64,000 nt of DNA. Origin: an uncultured Vampirovibrio sp. (GTDB taxonomy: Bacteria; Cyanobacteriota; Vampirovibrionia; Gastranaerophilales; Gastranaerophilaceae). Within the stretch, counting starts at the first letter, position 1, and the number at the start of each line of letters is the position of its first letter. Below, piece by piece: positions 33,095 to 41,144 of the stretch. The notes below the pieces were generated by a model. The model saw only the letters and a list, made by a program, of their open reading frames with translations. It searched no databases and was not told the DNA's origin. Made by a program: the position numbers and the translations under genes. The stretch covers positions 62,001-126,000 of the forward strand of contig CAJTLW010000002.1 of assembly GCA_910577515.1 (NCBI GenBank), written 5' to 3'.

Positions 33095-33580
33095 ATGAGC
33101 GATTTTAAAGATTTAGGGGTAGGAATTGATATTGAAGAAATACAAAGGTTTGAAAAGTATGATACAGCAAACAATCCTTTTGTATTAAGAATTTTTACCA
33201 AAGATGAAATTGAATACTGCTTTTCTAAAGTAAATTATGCTTCGCACCTTGCAGCAAGGTATTGCGCCAAAGAAGCGTGCTTGAAAGCGGTTTGTTCATT
33301 CGGGTATGAAGCTGTAAGCTATGCTGATTTTGAAATTTTCCATGCAAAAAACGGAGCGCCCGAGGTTAGAATTTTAAACCCTAATCTGGATGAAAAGGTG
33401 GAAATTAAGGTTTCGCTTTCACACAATAAAATAAACGCCATCTGTTATGCCCTTGCGCACAAAAAACATATACAAATAAGCTATGGCGAAAATAACTTTA
33501 TGAACGATAATTATAGAAATAATCAAAATGATTTTAACGATAATTTAAGGAGAGATGTTTATGGATCAGCAGAAATCTAA
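33095..33580 (+). CDS. acpS: Holo-[acyl-carrier-protein] synthase
   Basis: 161 residues. Transfers 4'-phosphopantetheine from CoA to the Ser of acyl carrier protein. Family parts: GVGIDIEEIQRFEKY with the Mg-binding Asp, FTKDEIEYCF, HLAARYCAKEACLKAV with the second metal/CoA site, and VSLSHNK. Typical AcpS is about 125 residues; here an Asn/Asp-rich tail of about 35 residues (NNFMNDNYRNNQNDFNDN) extends it and overlaps the start of the next gene by 20 bases. Its partner, acpP, lies 9 kb downstream on the other strand. Confidence 0.92.
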   Translation: MSDFKDLGVGIDIEEIQRFEKYDTANNPFVLRIFTKDEIEYCFSKVNYASHLAARYCAKEACLKAVCSFGYEAVSYADFEIFHAKNGAPEVRILNPNLDEKVEIKVSLSHNKINAICYALAHKKHIQISYGENNFMNDNYRNNQNDFNDNLRRDVYGSAEI

Positions 33581-34934
33581 ATATTCACCGCTTCTTTATT
33601 TAACAGCCTTTATTGTTGCCCTTGGCGGGCTTTTATCTGGTTTTGATACAGGTGTTATTTCAGGCGCTCTTTTATTTATAAAAGAAGAATGGAATTTATC
33701 TGATTATATGCAGGGGATTTTAGTATCTTCAACCCTTGTTGGAGCCACATTTGGTGCTATTTTAAACGGGTATCTTGCAGATTTATTTGGAAGAAAAAAA
33801 ATCCTGATTTTTACAGCTATTCTCTTTTTTATAGGTTCAATTTTTTGTGCCATAGCATCAGATATTAATATTTTAATAATCTCAAGATTTATCGTAGGGC
33901 TTGCAATAGGAGTAGTTACTTTTGCAACTCCTTTATATCTTTCTGAAATTTCTCCCGAAAAAATAAGAGGGAGTTTGGTTTCACTGTTTCAGCTTGCAAT
34001 TACAATGGGGATATTATTTTCCTATCTTATCAATGCAGTATTTTCAAATGTTCAATTCGGCTGGAGATGGATGCTTTTATTCGGGATTTTTCCTGCAATA
34101 ATTTTAGGAGCTGGCATGCTTTTTATGTCTGATACTCCAAGATGGCTGGTATCTAAGGGCAGAGAAGATGAAGCAAAAAAAGTTTTTCAAAAAATTGAAC
34201 CTGAAATTGATGCTGACCATGAAATTAGCGCTATAAAGAATATTTTAAAAAATGAAAATGCTTCTAAAAAATTTGAATTTAAAAAATGGATGATAACACC
34301 TCTTTTGCTTGGAATAGGTTTAATGTTCTGCCAACAGTGGACAGGGATAAACACAATAATTTATTATGCCCCGACCATTCTAAAATTTGCAGGCTTTAAT
34401 TCTAACGCAGGCGCCATTTATGCAACTGTTGGTATCGGAGTTGTTAATTGCCTTATGACATTTATTGCAATATTTTTATCTGATAAAACAGGAAGAAAAC
34501 CTCTGCTATATGCAGGTTTAGCTGGCATGGCAATTTGTCTTTTTATATTGGCAGGAGCTTTTAGGTTTGAAGATGTTCTAGGCGCTTCCTTAAAATGGGT
34601 TTCACTTTTTGCTTCAATGTTTTATATAGCATTTTTCTCATTTTCATTAGGACCTATTATTTTACTTCTTGTTTCCGAGATTTTCCCTTTAAAATTCAGA
34701 GGTTTTGGTATGAGTATTTCAACCATGTCAAACTTTTTATTCAATTTCACGGTAACGTTAAGCTTTTTACCTCTATTAAATAAAATTGGCGAAACCTGCA
34801 CATTCTCTATTTACGGAGTTATTGCAGTATTGTGCATAGCCTATGTTTATTTTATGGTGCCTGAAACAAAGGGTATAAGCCTTGAAACTATTGAGAAAAA
34901 CTGGATAGAAGGAAAACCTGCACGAAAATTTTAA
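33561..34934 (+). CDS. MFS sugar porter
   Basis: 457 residues with twelve membrane helices. Sugar porter family signatures: GFDTGVISGALLFI in helix 1, DLFGRKKILI between helices 2 and 3, RFIVGLAIGVVTFATPLYLS and PEKIRGSL, QWTGINTIIYYAPTIL, and the PETKGISLE end. It should import a hexose or pentose with protons; the sugar is not predictable. A start two codons earlier (33555) is possible, but a GGAG site fits the ATG at 33561 better. It overlaps acpS. Confidence 0.92.
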   Translation: MDQQKSKYSPLLYLTAFIVALGGLLSGFDTGVISGALLFIKEEWNLSDYMQGILVSSTLVGATFGAILNGYLADLFGRKKILIFTAILFFIGSIFCAIASDINILIISRFIVGLAIGVVTFATPLYLSEISPEKIRGSLVSLFQLAITMGILFSYLINAVFSNVQFGWRWMLLFGIFPAIILGAGMLFMSDTPRWLVSKGREDEAKKVFQKIEPEIDADHEISAIKNILKNENASKKFEFKKWMITPLLLGIGLMFCQQWTGINTIIYYAPTILKFAGFNSNAGAIYATVGIGVVNCLMTFIAIFLSDKTGRKPLLYAGLAGMAICLFILAGAFRFEDVLGASLKWVSLFASMFYIAFFSFSLGPIILLLVSEIFPLKFRGFGMSISTMSNFLFNFTVTLSFLPLLNKIGETCTFSIYGVIAVLCIAYVYFMVPETKGISLETIEKNWIEGKPARKF

Positions 34935-34956
34935 CCGTTTAAAAGAAAGAAAAACT

Positions 34957-36003
34957 ATGTTTAAACACTTTAAAGAATCAATATTTGTCACAATTTTTGG
35001 GTTTATTGCGGCCTATCTTTGGGCAGAACACATTTTGCCGGATAGCGGACTGAAAGTACTTTTTATAACATTTTTCCTTGCAATATTAGAAGTTACTCTC
35101 TCCTTTGATAATGCCGTTGTCAATGCTTTAATTTTAGAAAAAATGACCCCGAAGTGGCAGCATCGTTTTTTAACCTGGGGTATTTTGGTTGCAGTGTTTG
35201 GAATGCGGTTTTTATTTCCAGTTTTAATTGTTGCCATATTTTCAAAATTGAGTCTTATAAAAACAATTCATCTTGCGCTTGAAGATGTGACACAATATAC
35301 ACATTACCTGCATATAGCCCATGCTCCTTTGGTAACATTTGGCGGAGCATTTTTGATGATGGTCGGTTTGGAATATTTCTTTAATGAAAATGAAAACCCT
35401 TGGATTAAAGCGATTGAAGAAAAAATAATTAATCTAAAGGTAAAATATATTGATGTTATGATAACCGTATTTTTTGTTTTTCTTGTTCAATTTATCGTGC
35501 CGCATAATATAAGGCTAAATATCATAATATCCGGTCTTGTTGGTATTATTACATATTTGGTTGTAAAAACTCTCTGTTCAATCTTAGAAAAAAGCCAGCA
35601 AAAAGCAATGGCAAATGGTGTTAAAAATGCCGCTACAGGCGGCTTTATGATGTTTTTGTATCTTGAATTAATTGATGCATCCTTCTCGCTTGATGGCGTT
35701 TTAGGAAGTTTTGCAATCAGCAAAGATATTGTAATTATTACAATAGGGCTTGCAATAGGAGCCATGTTTGTAAGAAGTCTTACTTTACTTCTTGTTGAAA
35801 AGAAAACCTTGAAAACATATATATATTTATCTTCGGGCGCTCATTATGCTATTTTGGCTCTTGCAATAATTATGTTTGTTTCTACATTTTATGAAATGCC
35901 GGAAATTGTGACAGGTTCTTTAGGACTTTTATTTGTTGGCTCAAGTTTTATATCGTCTTTAATTGAAAATAAAAAAAATATCCATGAAGTTAATTTAAAA
36001 TAG
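34957..36003 (+). CDS. DUF475 (TerC-like) integral membrane protein
   Basis: 348 residues with about nine membrane helices. The family signature LEVTLSFDNAVVNALILEKM, with an Asp-Asn in a helix, is repeated in LELIDASFSLDGVLGSFAIS, as in TerC-like proteins that handle metal ions or tellurite stress. The two acidic helices suggest metal coordination inside the membrane. Substrate unknown. It begins 22 bases after the sugar porter stop, so it may be part of the same transcript. Confidence 0.85.
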   Translation: MFKHFKESIFVTIFGFIAAYLWAEHILPDSGLKVLFITFFLAILEVTLSFDNAVVNALILEKMTPKWQHRFLTWGILVAVFGMRFLFPVLIVAIFSKLSLIKTIHLALEDVTQYTHYLHIAHAPLVTFGGAFLMMVGLEYFFNENENPWIKAIEEKIINLKVKYIDVMITVFFVFLVQFIVPHNIRLNIIISGLVGIITYLVVKTLCSILEKSQQKAMANGVKNAATGGFMMFLYLELIDASFSLDGVLGSFAISKDIVIITIGLAIGAMFVRSLTLLLVEKKTLKTYIYLSSGAHYAILALAIIMFVSTFYEMPEIVTGSLGLLFVGSSFISSLIENKKNIHEVNLK

Positions 36004-36096
36004 CAAAAAGATTTAATCTTATGTTTTCTAGGTATAAACTGCACAAAAGCAAGTTTTTCTTCAAACGGGAATTAAAATTAATAAGAGAGCTTTTTT

Positions 36097-37293
36097 ATGA
36101 GAATTAATACTGTTCAGCCGGTTTGTGTATATCGTAACCAAAGAAATAATTCTGCATTTCTAGGTTCAAATTTTCTTTTACAAAGAAGTGATGTTCTTTC
36201 TAAAGATAAGCTTGAAAAAGAAGTAAGACAAGCAAAAGATGCAAGAGAAGTAGGCATTAGTGTTCCAAAATATAAAGTGCAGTGCGATGACGAGCAAGGC
36301 ATTACCAAAATAAGATACAAAACAAATGGAGATGTTGCAGATATTGAAAAAAACCCGGTTAAAAGCAAACACCTCAGAAAGCTCTTTAAAAATCTTTATT
36401 ATATGGATTCTGCAGGAATTTTTCATAACGATTTAGATTCTTCACATATATTCTTTAGTGATGATGGTGAAGTTGAATTTGATTGCTTTAGATATTCAAT
36501 AAATTTTCACAAAAGACGCAATGGAACAATAACAGGAAACGATGGCAGCATAAGAACGCCTGATTTTATGATGCCCTCAAACGAAAGACTTTTTGAAGAG
36601 CAGTTTTTGGGCGATTATGTATCAAAAATTGGCGATGAGGATGAAGAACATTATTTTATAAGGAATTATTTATTTTATAGAAGCGAATATCATCAAAAAA
36701 GAGAAGCAATGCTTTTGGAAAGAAGATTTCCTTTCAACAGTAAAACCGTTCAATATGAAGGAATACAAGCTGCTTTATTTTTACATCCGTCTTTTAGGGT
36801 TGTAGATTATGAAGTTAATAAATTGAATACTTTGAGATTAAAAAGAGAAGCATTCACACAATGGGACGAAGGCGGCGGTGCATGCGGCCATAAGGTGGAT
36901 CCTGAAAAAAGATTTGACGCTATTTTAACCAATCTTGACTGTATAGCAGAAACAATATACTTAAGAAACGAAGCCGGATATTACGCCGGAATTGCACCGA
37001 GCGCTGAAGAAAGAGCTTATTTTGCTTTTGAAGAAGAAATTGCCTCAAAACAGCTTTCTGATTTATTAAACGATACAAAAGGAATGGGCGGTTGGAATTT
37101 TAATGATACAAATAATAATATTTTTCTTGGTACACAAGATGAAAAAGAATTTTTTGAAGAGTTGCTTGATGATATCAATCCATCCGATTCTAATAAAGCA
37201 ATGGCTGCAATTGCAGATGTTAAAGAATACTATACGGCTTTAAAAGATAGGTGGGATAAGAATTTAAATGCTGTTTTAGCACAAGAATATTAA
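36097..37293 (+). CDS. Kinase-like protein, paralogue 1 of a tandem pair
   Basis: 398 residues, not a recognised family. A stretch at about residues 108-140 reads like a protein kinase catalytic loop: GIFHNDLDSSHIFFSDDGEV (His-x-Asp-x4-His/Asn), followed by EFDCFRY where kinases have Asp-Phe-Gly. Upstream is a glycine-less beta region (TKIRYKTNGDVADIE). The C-terminal 220 residues are helical, with MPSN, YRSEYHQ and a conserved Trp-Asp/Asn-x-Gly-x-Gly block shared with the next gene. The N-terminus carries a short NSAFLGSN stretch. The catalytic Asp is present but the metal-binding Asp-Phe-Gly is altered, so activity is doubtful. The gene downstream is a clear paralogue; a simple tandem duplication that then diverged is the best reading. 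Confidence 0.6.
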   Translation: MRINTVQPVCVYRNQRNNSAFLGSNFLLQRSDVLSKDKLEKEVRQAKDAREVGISVPKYKVQCDDEQGITKIRYKTNGDVADIEKNPVKSKHLRKLFKNLYYMDSAGIFHNDLDSSHIFFSDDGEVEFDCFRYSINFHKRRNGTITGNDGSIRTPDFMMPSNERLFEEQFLGDYVSKIGDEDEEHYFIRNYLFYRSEYHQKREAMLLERRFPFNSKTVQYEGIQAALFLHPSFRVVDYEVNKLNTLRLKREAFTQWDEGGGACGHKVDPEKRFDAILTNLDCIAETIYLRNEAGYYAGIAPSAEERAYFAFEEEIASKQLSDLLNDTKGMGGWNFNDTNNNIFLGTQDEKEFFEELLDDINPSDSNKAMAAIADVKEYYTALKDRWDKNLNAVLAQEY

Positions 37294-37402
37294 GTTTATT
37301 AACAATAATTATATGGAGAAACTTTAAATAGCAATAAAAATCTTTTATGCTTTTTATATGAAAACACTTAGCTGGTTTAAAAACAAAAAGGTTTGATATT
37401 TT

Positions 37403-38605
37403 ATGTATTTGGCTCCGATAAATTTTACAGGTGAAACTAGATATAGAAGCGGGCAAGGCCCAAATAAACTGGAACGTTATAGCGATTTGATGCTCGAACT
37501 TCGAAACGCTTGTTTTGCAAGAAGGGCAGGTGTAAATGCCCCGTGTTATATGGCAACACCAACATCTGAACATACAAACGGTATCAAAGTAAAGTATGAA
37601 CAGGAAGGCGAAATTGCAAATCCCGAAAATAATCCCATTACAAATGAGCATCTCGATAACTTGTTTACCAATTTTTACAGAATGGAAAAAATCGGTTTTT
37701 GTCATGGATATTTAACAGACAAGCAAGTGTTATTTGGCGAAAATGGCAAAGTTCAGATTGATTTAATGAAATATGCAAAGAATTTTATAGGCAAAGATGG
37801 TCAATTTGTTTCACATAATGAAGATATGCCTGATTTTGTTATGCCTTCAAATGCAGACAACTATGAAAGACAAGGCCTATGTTCTTATATCGCTGCAATA
37901 GAAGATGAGGAAGCACAGTCTGATTTTGTAAAAATGTATCTTCAAAATAAAAGCGAATATCATAAGTTTCGCACCAGCCTGCTTGAAGATAAAGGTTTTA
38001 AGCCATCAGATAAAACTTTGCAATTTGAAGCATTAAGGAGCGAAGTTTTTAAAAACCCTTCAGATGATATTGTTAATTTTGAAAAAGATAAATTGCTTAT
38101 TTTAAATATGAAAAAAGAGGCAATTATAATGTGGAATGATGGCAATGGTGCTTTTGGCGGCACTTTAAGCCCAAAAAAGCGTTTTGCATCTGCTATCATT
38201 ATGCTTGAAGCATTAAAAAGAACATTGGAATTAGAAAAACGGGCGGACATTCTGTCACAAGAGGCTCCTACTAAAACGATTCAACAATATTTTGAATTTG
38301 AAAAAGAATGTCTTGCAAAAATGAGCAACAATTTGTATAAAGATGCAATTGAAGGCGCGGATGATAATTTTTGCTGCCCCACTTTTGGAACAAAAGGTCT
38401 TTACCTGGGTTCTATAGAAGATAGACAAGCATTCGGTACACAATATTCAAATGTTAACCTTGGCTATCAACATTGTGATGCTAATTGTTTAATCTTAACA
38501 AATGCCATCGAGTTTTATTTTGGGCTTGCACAAGACTGGAATTCTGATGCAAACCAACTATACAAACAGGAATACTTTGGAAAGAAAGCCCCTGTGTTTG
38601 CATAA
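37403..38605 (+). CDS. Kinase-like protein, paralogue 2 of a tandem pair
   Basis: 400 residues. It aligns along its full length with the preceding gene: GEIANPENNPITNEHL with GDVADIEKNPVKSKHL, then FYRMEKIGFCHGYLTDKQVL with LYYMDSAGIFHNDLDSSHIF, MPDFVMPSN with TPDFMMPSN, NKSEYHK with YRSEYHQ, and MWNDGNGAFGG with QWDEGGGACGH. The kinase-like His-x-Asp has become His-Gly-Tyr, so this copy should be catalytically dead. The N-terminus has PINFTGETRY, a short Phe-x-Gly stretch. There is only a weak ribosome site (AAGG, eleven bases before the ATG) and 109 bases of spacer from paralogue 1. An active/inactive pair could work as a complex, which is inference. Confidence 0.6.
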   Translation: MYLAPINFTGETRYRSGQGPNKLERYSDLMLELRNACFARRAGVNAPCYMATPTSEHTNGIKVKYEQEGEIANPENNPITNEHLDNLFTNFYRMEKIGFCHGYLTDKQVLFGENGKVQIDLMKYAKNFIGKDGQFVSHNEDMPDFVMPSNADNYERQGLCSYIAAIEDEEAQSDFVKMYLQNKSEYHKFRTSLLEDKGFKPSDKTLQFEALRSEVFKNPSDDIVNFEKDKLLILNMKKEAIIMWNDGNGAFGGTLSPKKRFASAIIMLEALKRTLELEKRADILSQEAPTKTIQQYFEFEKECLAKMSNNLYKDAIEGADDNFCCPTFGTKGLYLGSIEDRQAFGTQYSNVNLGYQHCDANCLILTNAIEFYFGLAQDWNSDANQLYKQEYFGKKAPVFA

Positions 38606-38638
38606 AATTGCTCTGAACACATAATGCTTTTATGTCAT

Positions 38639-39308
38639 TTAATAAAAATTTGTTCTGACCTTTAACCATGTTTTTTCAAAAAAACCTTTCAGGGTATCCA
38701 ATGTGAAATCTGCATATTCTTGCAAATGCATACTGTCTTTATGTATAAAATTTTCACCATAAACTGCAGTCATTTCGTCATATTTTTTATATATCCTGCT
38801 AAAAAGCAAAGGAAGTTCCCCCTGCACTTTTTTCGTGATTTTTCATTAAGCTCAATTGACATATATTTGCCTTCAGGAGTGATAGAAACCATTTTTTTAA
38901 CTTTTAATTTTATGGCAGCAGCTATATCCTCAGCGCTCAATGGAAGCTCGCGGGTGTGAGAATGTATATAAGTTGAATCTTTAACGACATGTTTAAAGCT
39001 AAAAGCTGCACTTAGCATACTAAAAATATTAGTTGTTGTTTTAGAGCAGGCTTTGCAAGCATCCTCTGTTTCAATTATATCAAAAAGACCAGTAATATCT
39101 TTATTGTTTTTTATTATCCTGCAAGTTTCTAAATTATTTTTTAATGAATAAACCCTAACTGCTTCCAGTGCTTGTTTTTAAGTTTGGAAAAATTACCCGA
39201 AAAAGTAACTTTATCGGGATTATAAGTTTGCAAATATCTTTGTTTATTTGGTGTTATATATGCTTGATTTTGACTATTATGAATATTTTGAATTGCAGTT
39301 GTAAACAT
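38639..39308 (-). pseudogene. Broken gene with two frameshifts, unknown protein
   Basis: Three fragments in different frames make one protein of about 220 residues. Fragment 1 (from the ATG at 39308, with a GAAGGA site) ends with KVTFSGNFSKLKNK and then hits a stop at about 39143. Fragment 2, in another frame, continues ALEAVRVYSLKNNLETCRII to SITPEGKYMSIELNEKSRKK, to about 38830. Fragment 3 continues VQGELPLLFSRIYKKYDEM to the stop at 38639. The shifts fall at an A/C-rich run near 39175 and at an A6/G5 run near 38825. Fragment 1 holds a Phe-x-Gly stretch like the two kinase-like proteins upstream. I do not recognise the family. Confidence 0.65.
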
Positions 39309-39704
39309 AAATCCATTTCCTTCTACTGCCCTATAAAAACAGTAAAAGGAATATTTTGTTAAATAAAACAAACTAAAATTTGTCGAAAAGGTTACTAGTT
39401 TAGAACCCTTTGACAATGAAATTGTATCAGAAAACAAGACTGTTAACAATAACATGCATGTTTGCCTTGTCTGCATAATAAAAGAGTCCACCTTTGAATA
39501 TTATAATATGAGAATTGCTTTAGGGTTAGAGTGTAAATAATGCAAACTTAATATGTAAAAAAATATATGTATTTGTGTAAATAATTAATAAAGTTAATTT
39601 TATTAAAAGCCAATAAAATTATGGTGTTTAGAAATATTTATGTAAATAATTATTTACAGCAATGTAAATATTATGATATATTTAATTGCAAAAAGGAAAA
39701 ATAT
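39309..39704. other. 396-base spacer with regulatory repeats
   Basis: No intact gene seen. The left half is the upstream region of the broken minus-strand gene. The right half holds four TGTAAATA motifs, listed separately, upstream of the Fic gene. Confidence 0.5.
39532..39673. promoter_or_regulatory. Array of TGTAAATA sites upstream of the Fic gene
   Basis: TGTAAATAAT-type half-sites at 39532 and 39576, a perfect 18-base palindrome TGTAAATAATTATTTACA at 39641-39658, and a further TGTAAATATTA at 39663. The palindrome is 47 bases before the Fic start codon. Four copies in 140 bases is well above what even AT-rich DNA would give for a GT-containing 8-mer. They look like binding sites for a dimeric repressor, possibly the Fic protein or an unlinked regulator. 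Confidence 0.6.
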
Positions 39705-40844
39705 ATGTGTCATAAATTAAACTTAGAATTGCCTAAAATTTCTTTTGATAGCAATCTTGTTGAATTAATTACCAAGCTTGAAGTATTAAGACACCAAATT
39801 GCACCTCTTGAAATTGATATAAGATTATTTGCACAAGTAAAGCAAATTTTTTATATGATAGAAAGTTTGCAATCTGCAAGAATTGAAGGCAACAGAACAA
39901 CCATTTCGGATTACGTTGCCTCAAAGTTTGAAAACAAAGAGGATGTTGATAATATTAAAGAAATTAACAATATAGAAAAAGCAATAAATTATGTTAACCA
40001 GTGCTTTTTGGAAGACGAAAATTTTAAAATATCTAATAAATTTATAAAAGAACTGCATTATATTATTACCAATGATTTAAAGGCAGAAGGTAGTAAAGAA
40101 AGTGGTCGATATAGAAGCTGTAATGTCGTAATTAATAAAGCTGATCATATTCCACCAAACCCAACGGCTGTACCTGGATTTATGGAAGAGTTGGTTGATT
40201 GGATTAATAAAACAGATAAAATACAAAAACAATTATTGAAAATTGCAATCGCACATCATGCTTTTACCTGGATTCATCCATTTGATAATGGCAATGGAAG
40301 AATGTCTAGAATATTAACCTATGCAATTTTAAGACAATACGGATTTGATATGGCATATTTATTAAATTCAACAGCTGTATTTTGTGTCAATAGAGAAAAA
40401 TATTTTCGAATGCTAAAACTGGCGGATAAAAATACAAATGAGGGCAAGCTAGCTTGGTGCGAGTATGTATTAAATGGACTATATAATGAAATATCAAAGT
40501 TGTCAAAGCTTATGAACAAACAGTTTTTTGTAGGTAAAATTGTTAAACCAGCTATAAATAGAGCCTACGAATTACACTTTATTAACGATGAATACAAAAA
40601 GATTCTTGAATTAACGTTAAACAAAGAGGATGGAACAATAAAATCCAAAGATATTCGAACCGTTATAAAGGATAAGACGCCGAGACAAATAAGTCATACT
40701 ATTGGAAAAATGCTAGATGCTGAACTATTACAGAGATCTTATTCTAATAATAGAATTTATATTTTAAATTTAATGTGCAAAGATTTAGCCACAGGTATTA
40801 TAGACTCTCTTTATAGAGAACAGCTTATAAATGTTGAAAATTAA
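39705..40844 (+). CDS. Fic family AMP-transferase
   Basis: 379 residues. Fic core at about residues 180-240: HHAFTWIHPFDNGNGRMSR carries the full catalytic motif HPFx(D)GNGRxxR, so it should transfer AMP (or another nucleotide part) to a target protein. An N-terminal inhibitory helix motif, Ser-x3-Glu-Gly-Asn (SARIEGN), is present, so activity is self-restrained (class II). The C-terminus has a winged-helix region (KDIRTVIKDKTPRQISHTIG) typical of Fic/DOC regulators. The ATG at 39705 has an AAAAGGA site and removes a low-complexity extension. Upstream TGTAAATA sites suggest specific control. Target unknown. Confidence 0.9.
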   Translation: MCHKLNLELPKISFDSNLVELITKLEVLRHQIAPLEIDIRLFAQVKQIFYMIESLQSARIEGNRTTISDYVASKFENKEDVDNIKEINNIEKAINYVNQCFLEDENFKISNKFIKELHYIITNDLKAEGSKESGRYRSCNVVINKADHIPPNPTAVPGFMEELVDWINKTDKIQKQLLKIAIAHHAFTWIHPFDNGNGRMSRILTYAILRQYGFDMAYLLNSTAVFCVNREKYFRMLKLADKNTNEGKLAWCEYVLNGLYNEISKLSKLMNKQFFVGKIVKPAINRAYELHFINDEYKKILELTLNKEDGTIKSKDIRTVIKDKTPRQISHTIGKMLDAELLQRSYSNNRIYILNLMCKDLATGIIDSLYREQLINVEN

Positions 40845-40917
40845 ATTTATTTATAACCCTCAAAAACGACTTAAACACTAAAATAGAGCCTCATCAAGGA
40901 GACTCTAAAAAGTTAAA

Positions 40918-40998
40918 TGTCGAAGACGGGACTTGAACCCGTACAGATTACTCCACACGCCCCTCAAACGTGCGCGTCTACCATTCCGCCACTCCGAC
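40918..40998 (-). tRNA. tRNA-Leu (anticodon GAG)
   Basis: 81 bases. Acceptor GTCGGAG (40998-40992) pairs with CTTCGAC (40925-40919) with one G-T pair, then discriminator A; no CCA is encoded. The anticodon stem CACGT/GCGTG closes the loop TTGAGGG, giving anticodon GAG. A variable arm is present and the T arm reads CGGGTTCAAGTCCCG. It lies downstream of fabF on the same strand. The first bases of the tRNA and its 5' flank are repeated at 41114-41144. Confidence 0.95.
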
Positions 40999-41021
40999 AA
41001 ATTAATCTTTTATTCAATTTT
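40991..41021. repeat. 31-base direct repeat, copy 1 (tRNA-Leu 5' end and flank)
   Basis: Identical to 41114-41144. It covers the first eight bases of tRNA-Leu(GAG) and 23 bases of upstream flank. Confidence 0.8.
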
Positions 41022-41113
41022 CAATTTTATTGTCTGTGGCGGAAGCAACCGCTTTGCTTTTGCCCTCTTGTAAAACGTGGCATTTAGTCACCTTTTACTT
41101 CGGCAGAGTGCCA

Positions 41114-41144
41114 ACTCCGACAAATTAATCTTTTATTCAATTTT
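41114..41144. repeat. 31-base direct repeat, copy 2, at the fabF stop
   Basis: Identical to 40991-41021 and reaching into the fabF stop codon. The 92 bases between copies begin on the minus strand with GTCGGAGT then TGGCACTC, like a second, abandoned tRNA 5' end, and contain a GCGG-TTGC-TTCCGC type hairpin. Confidence 0.8.
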
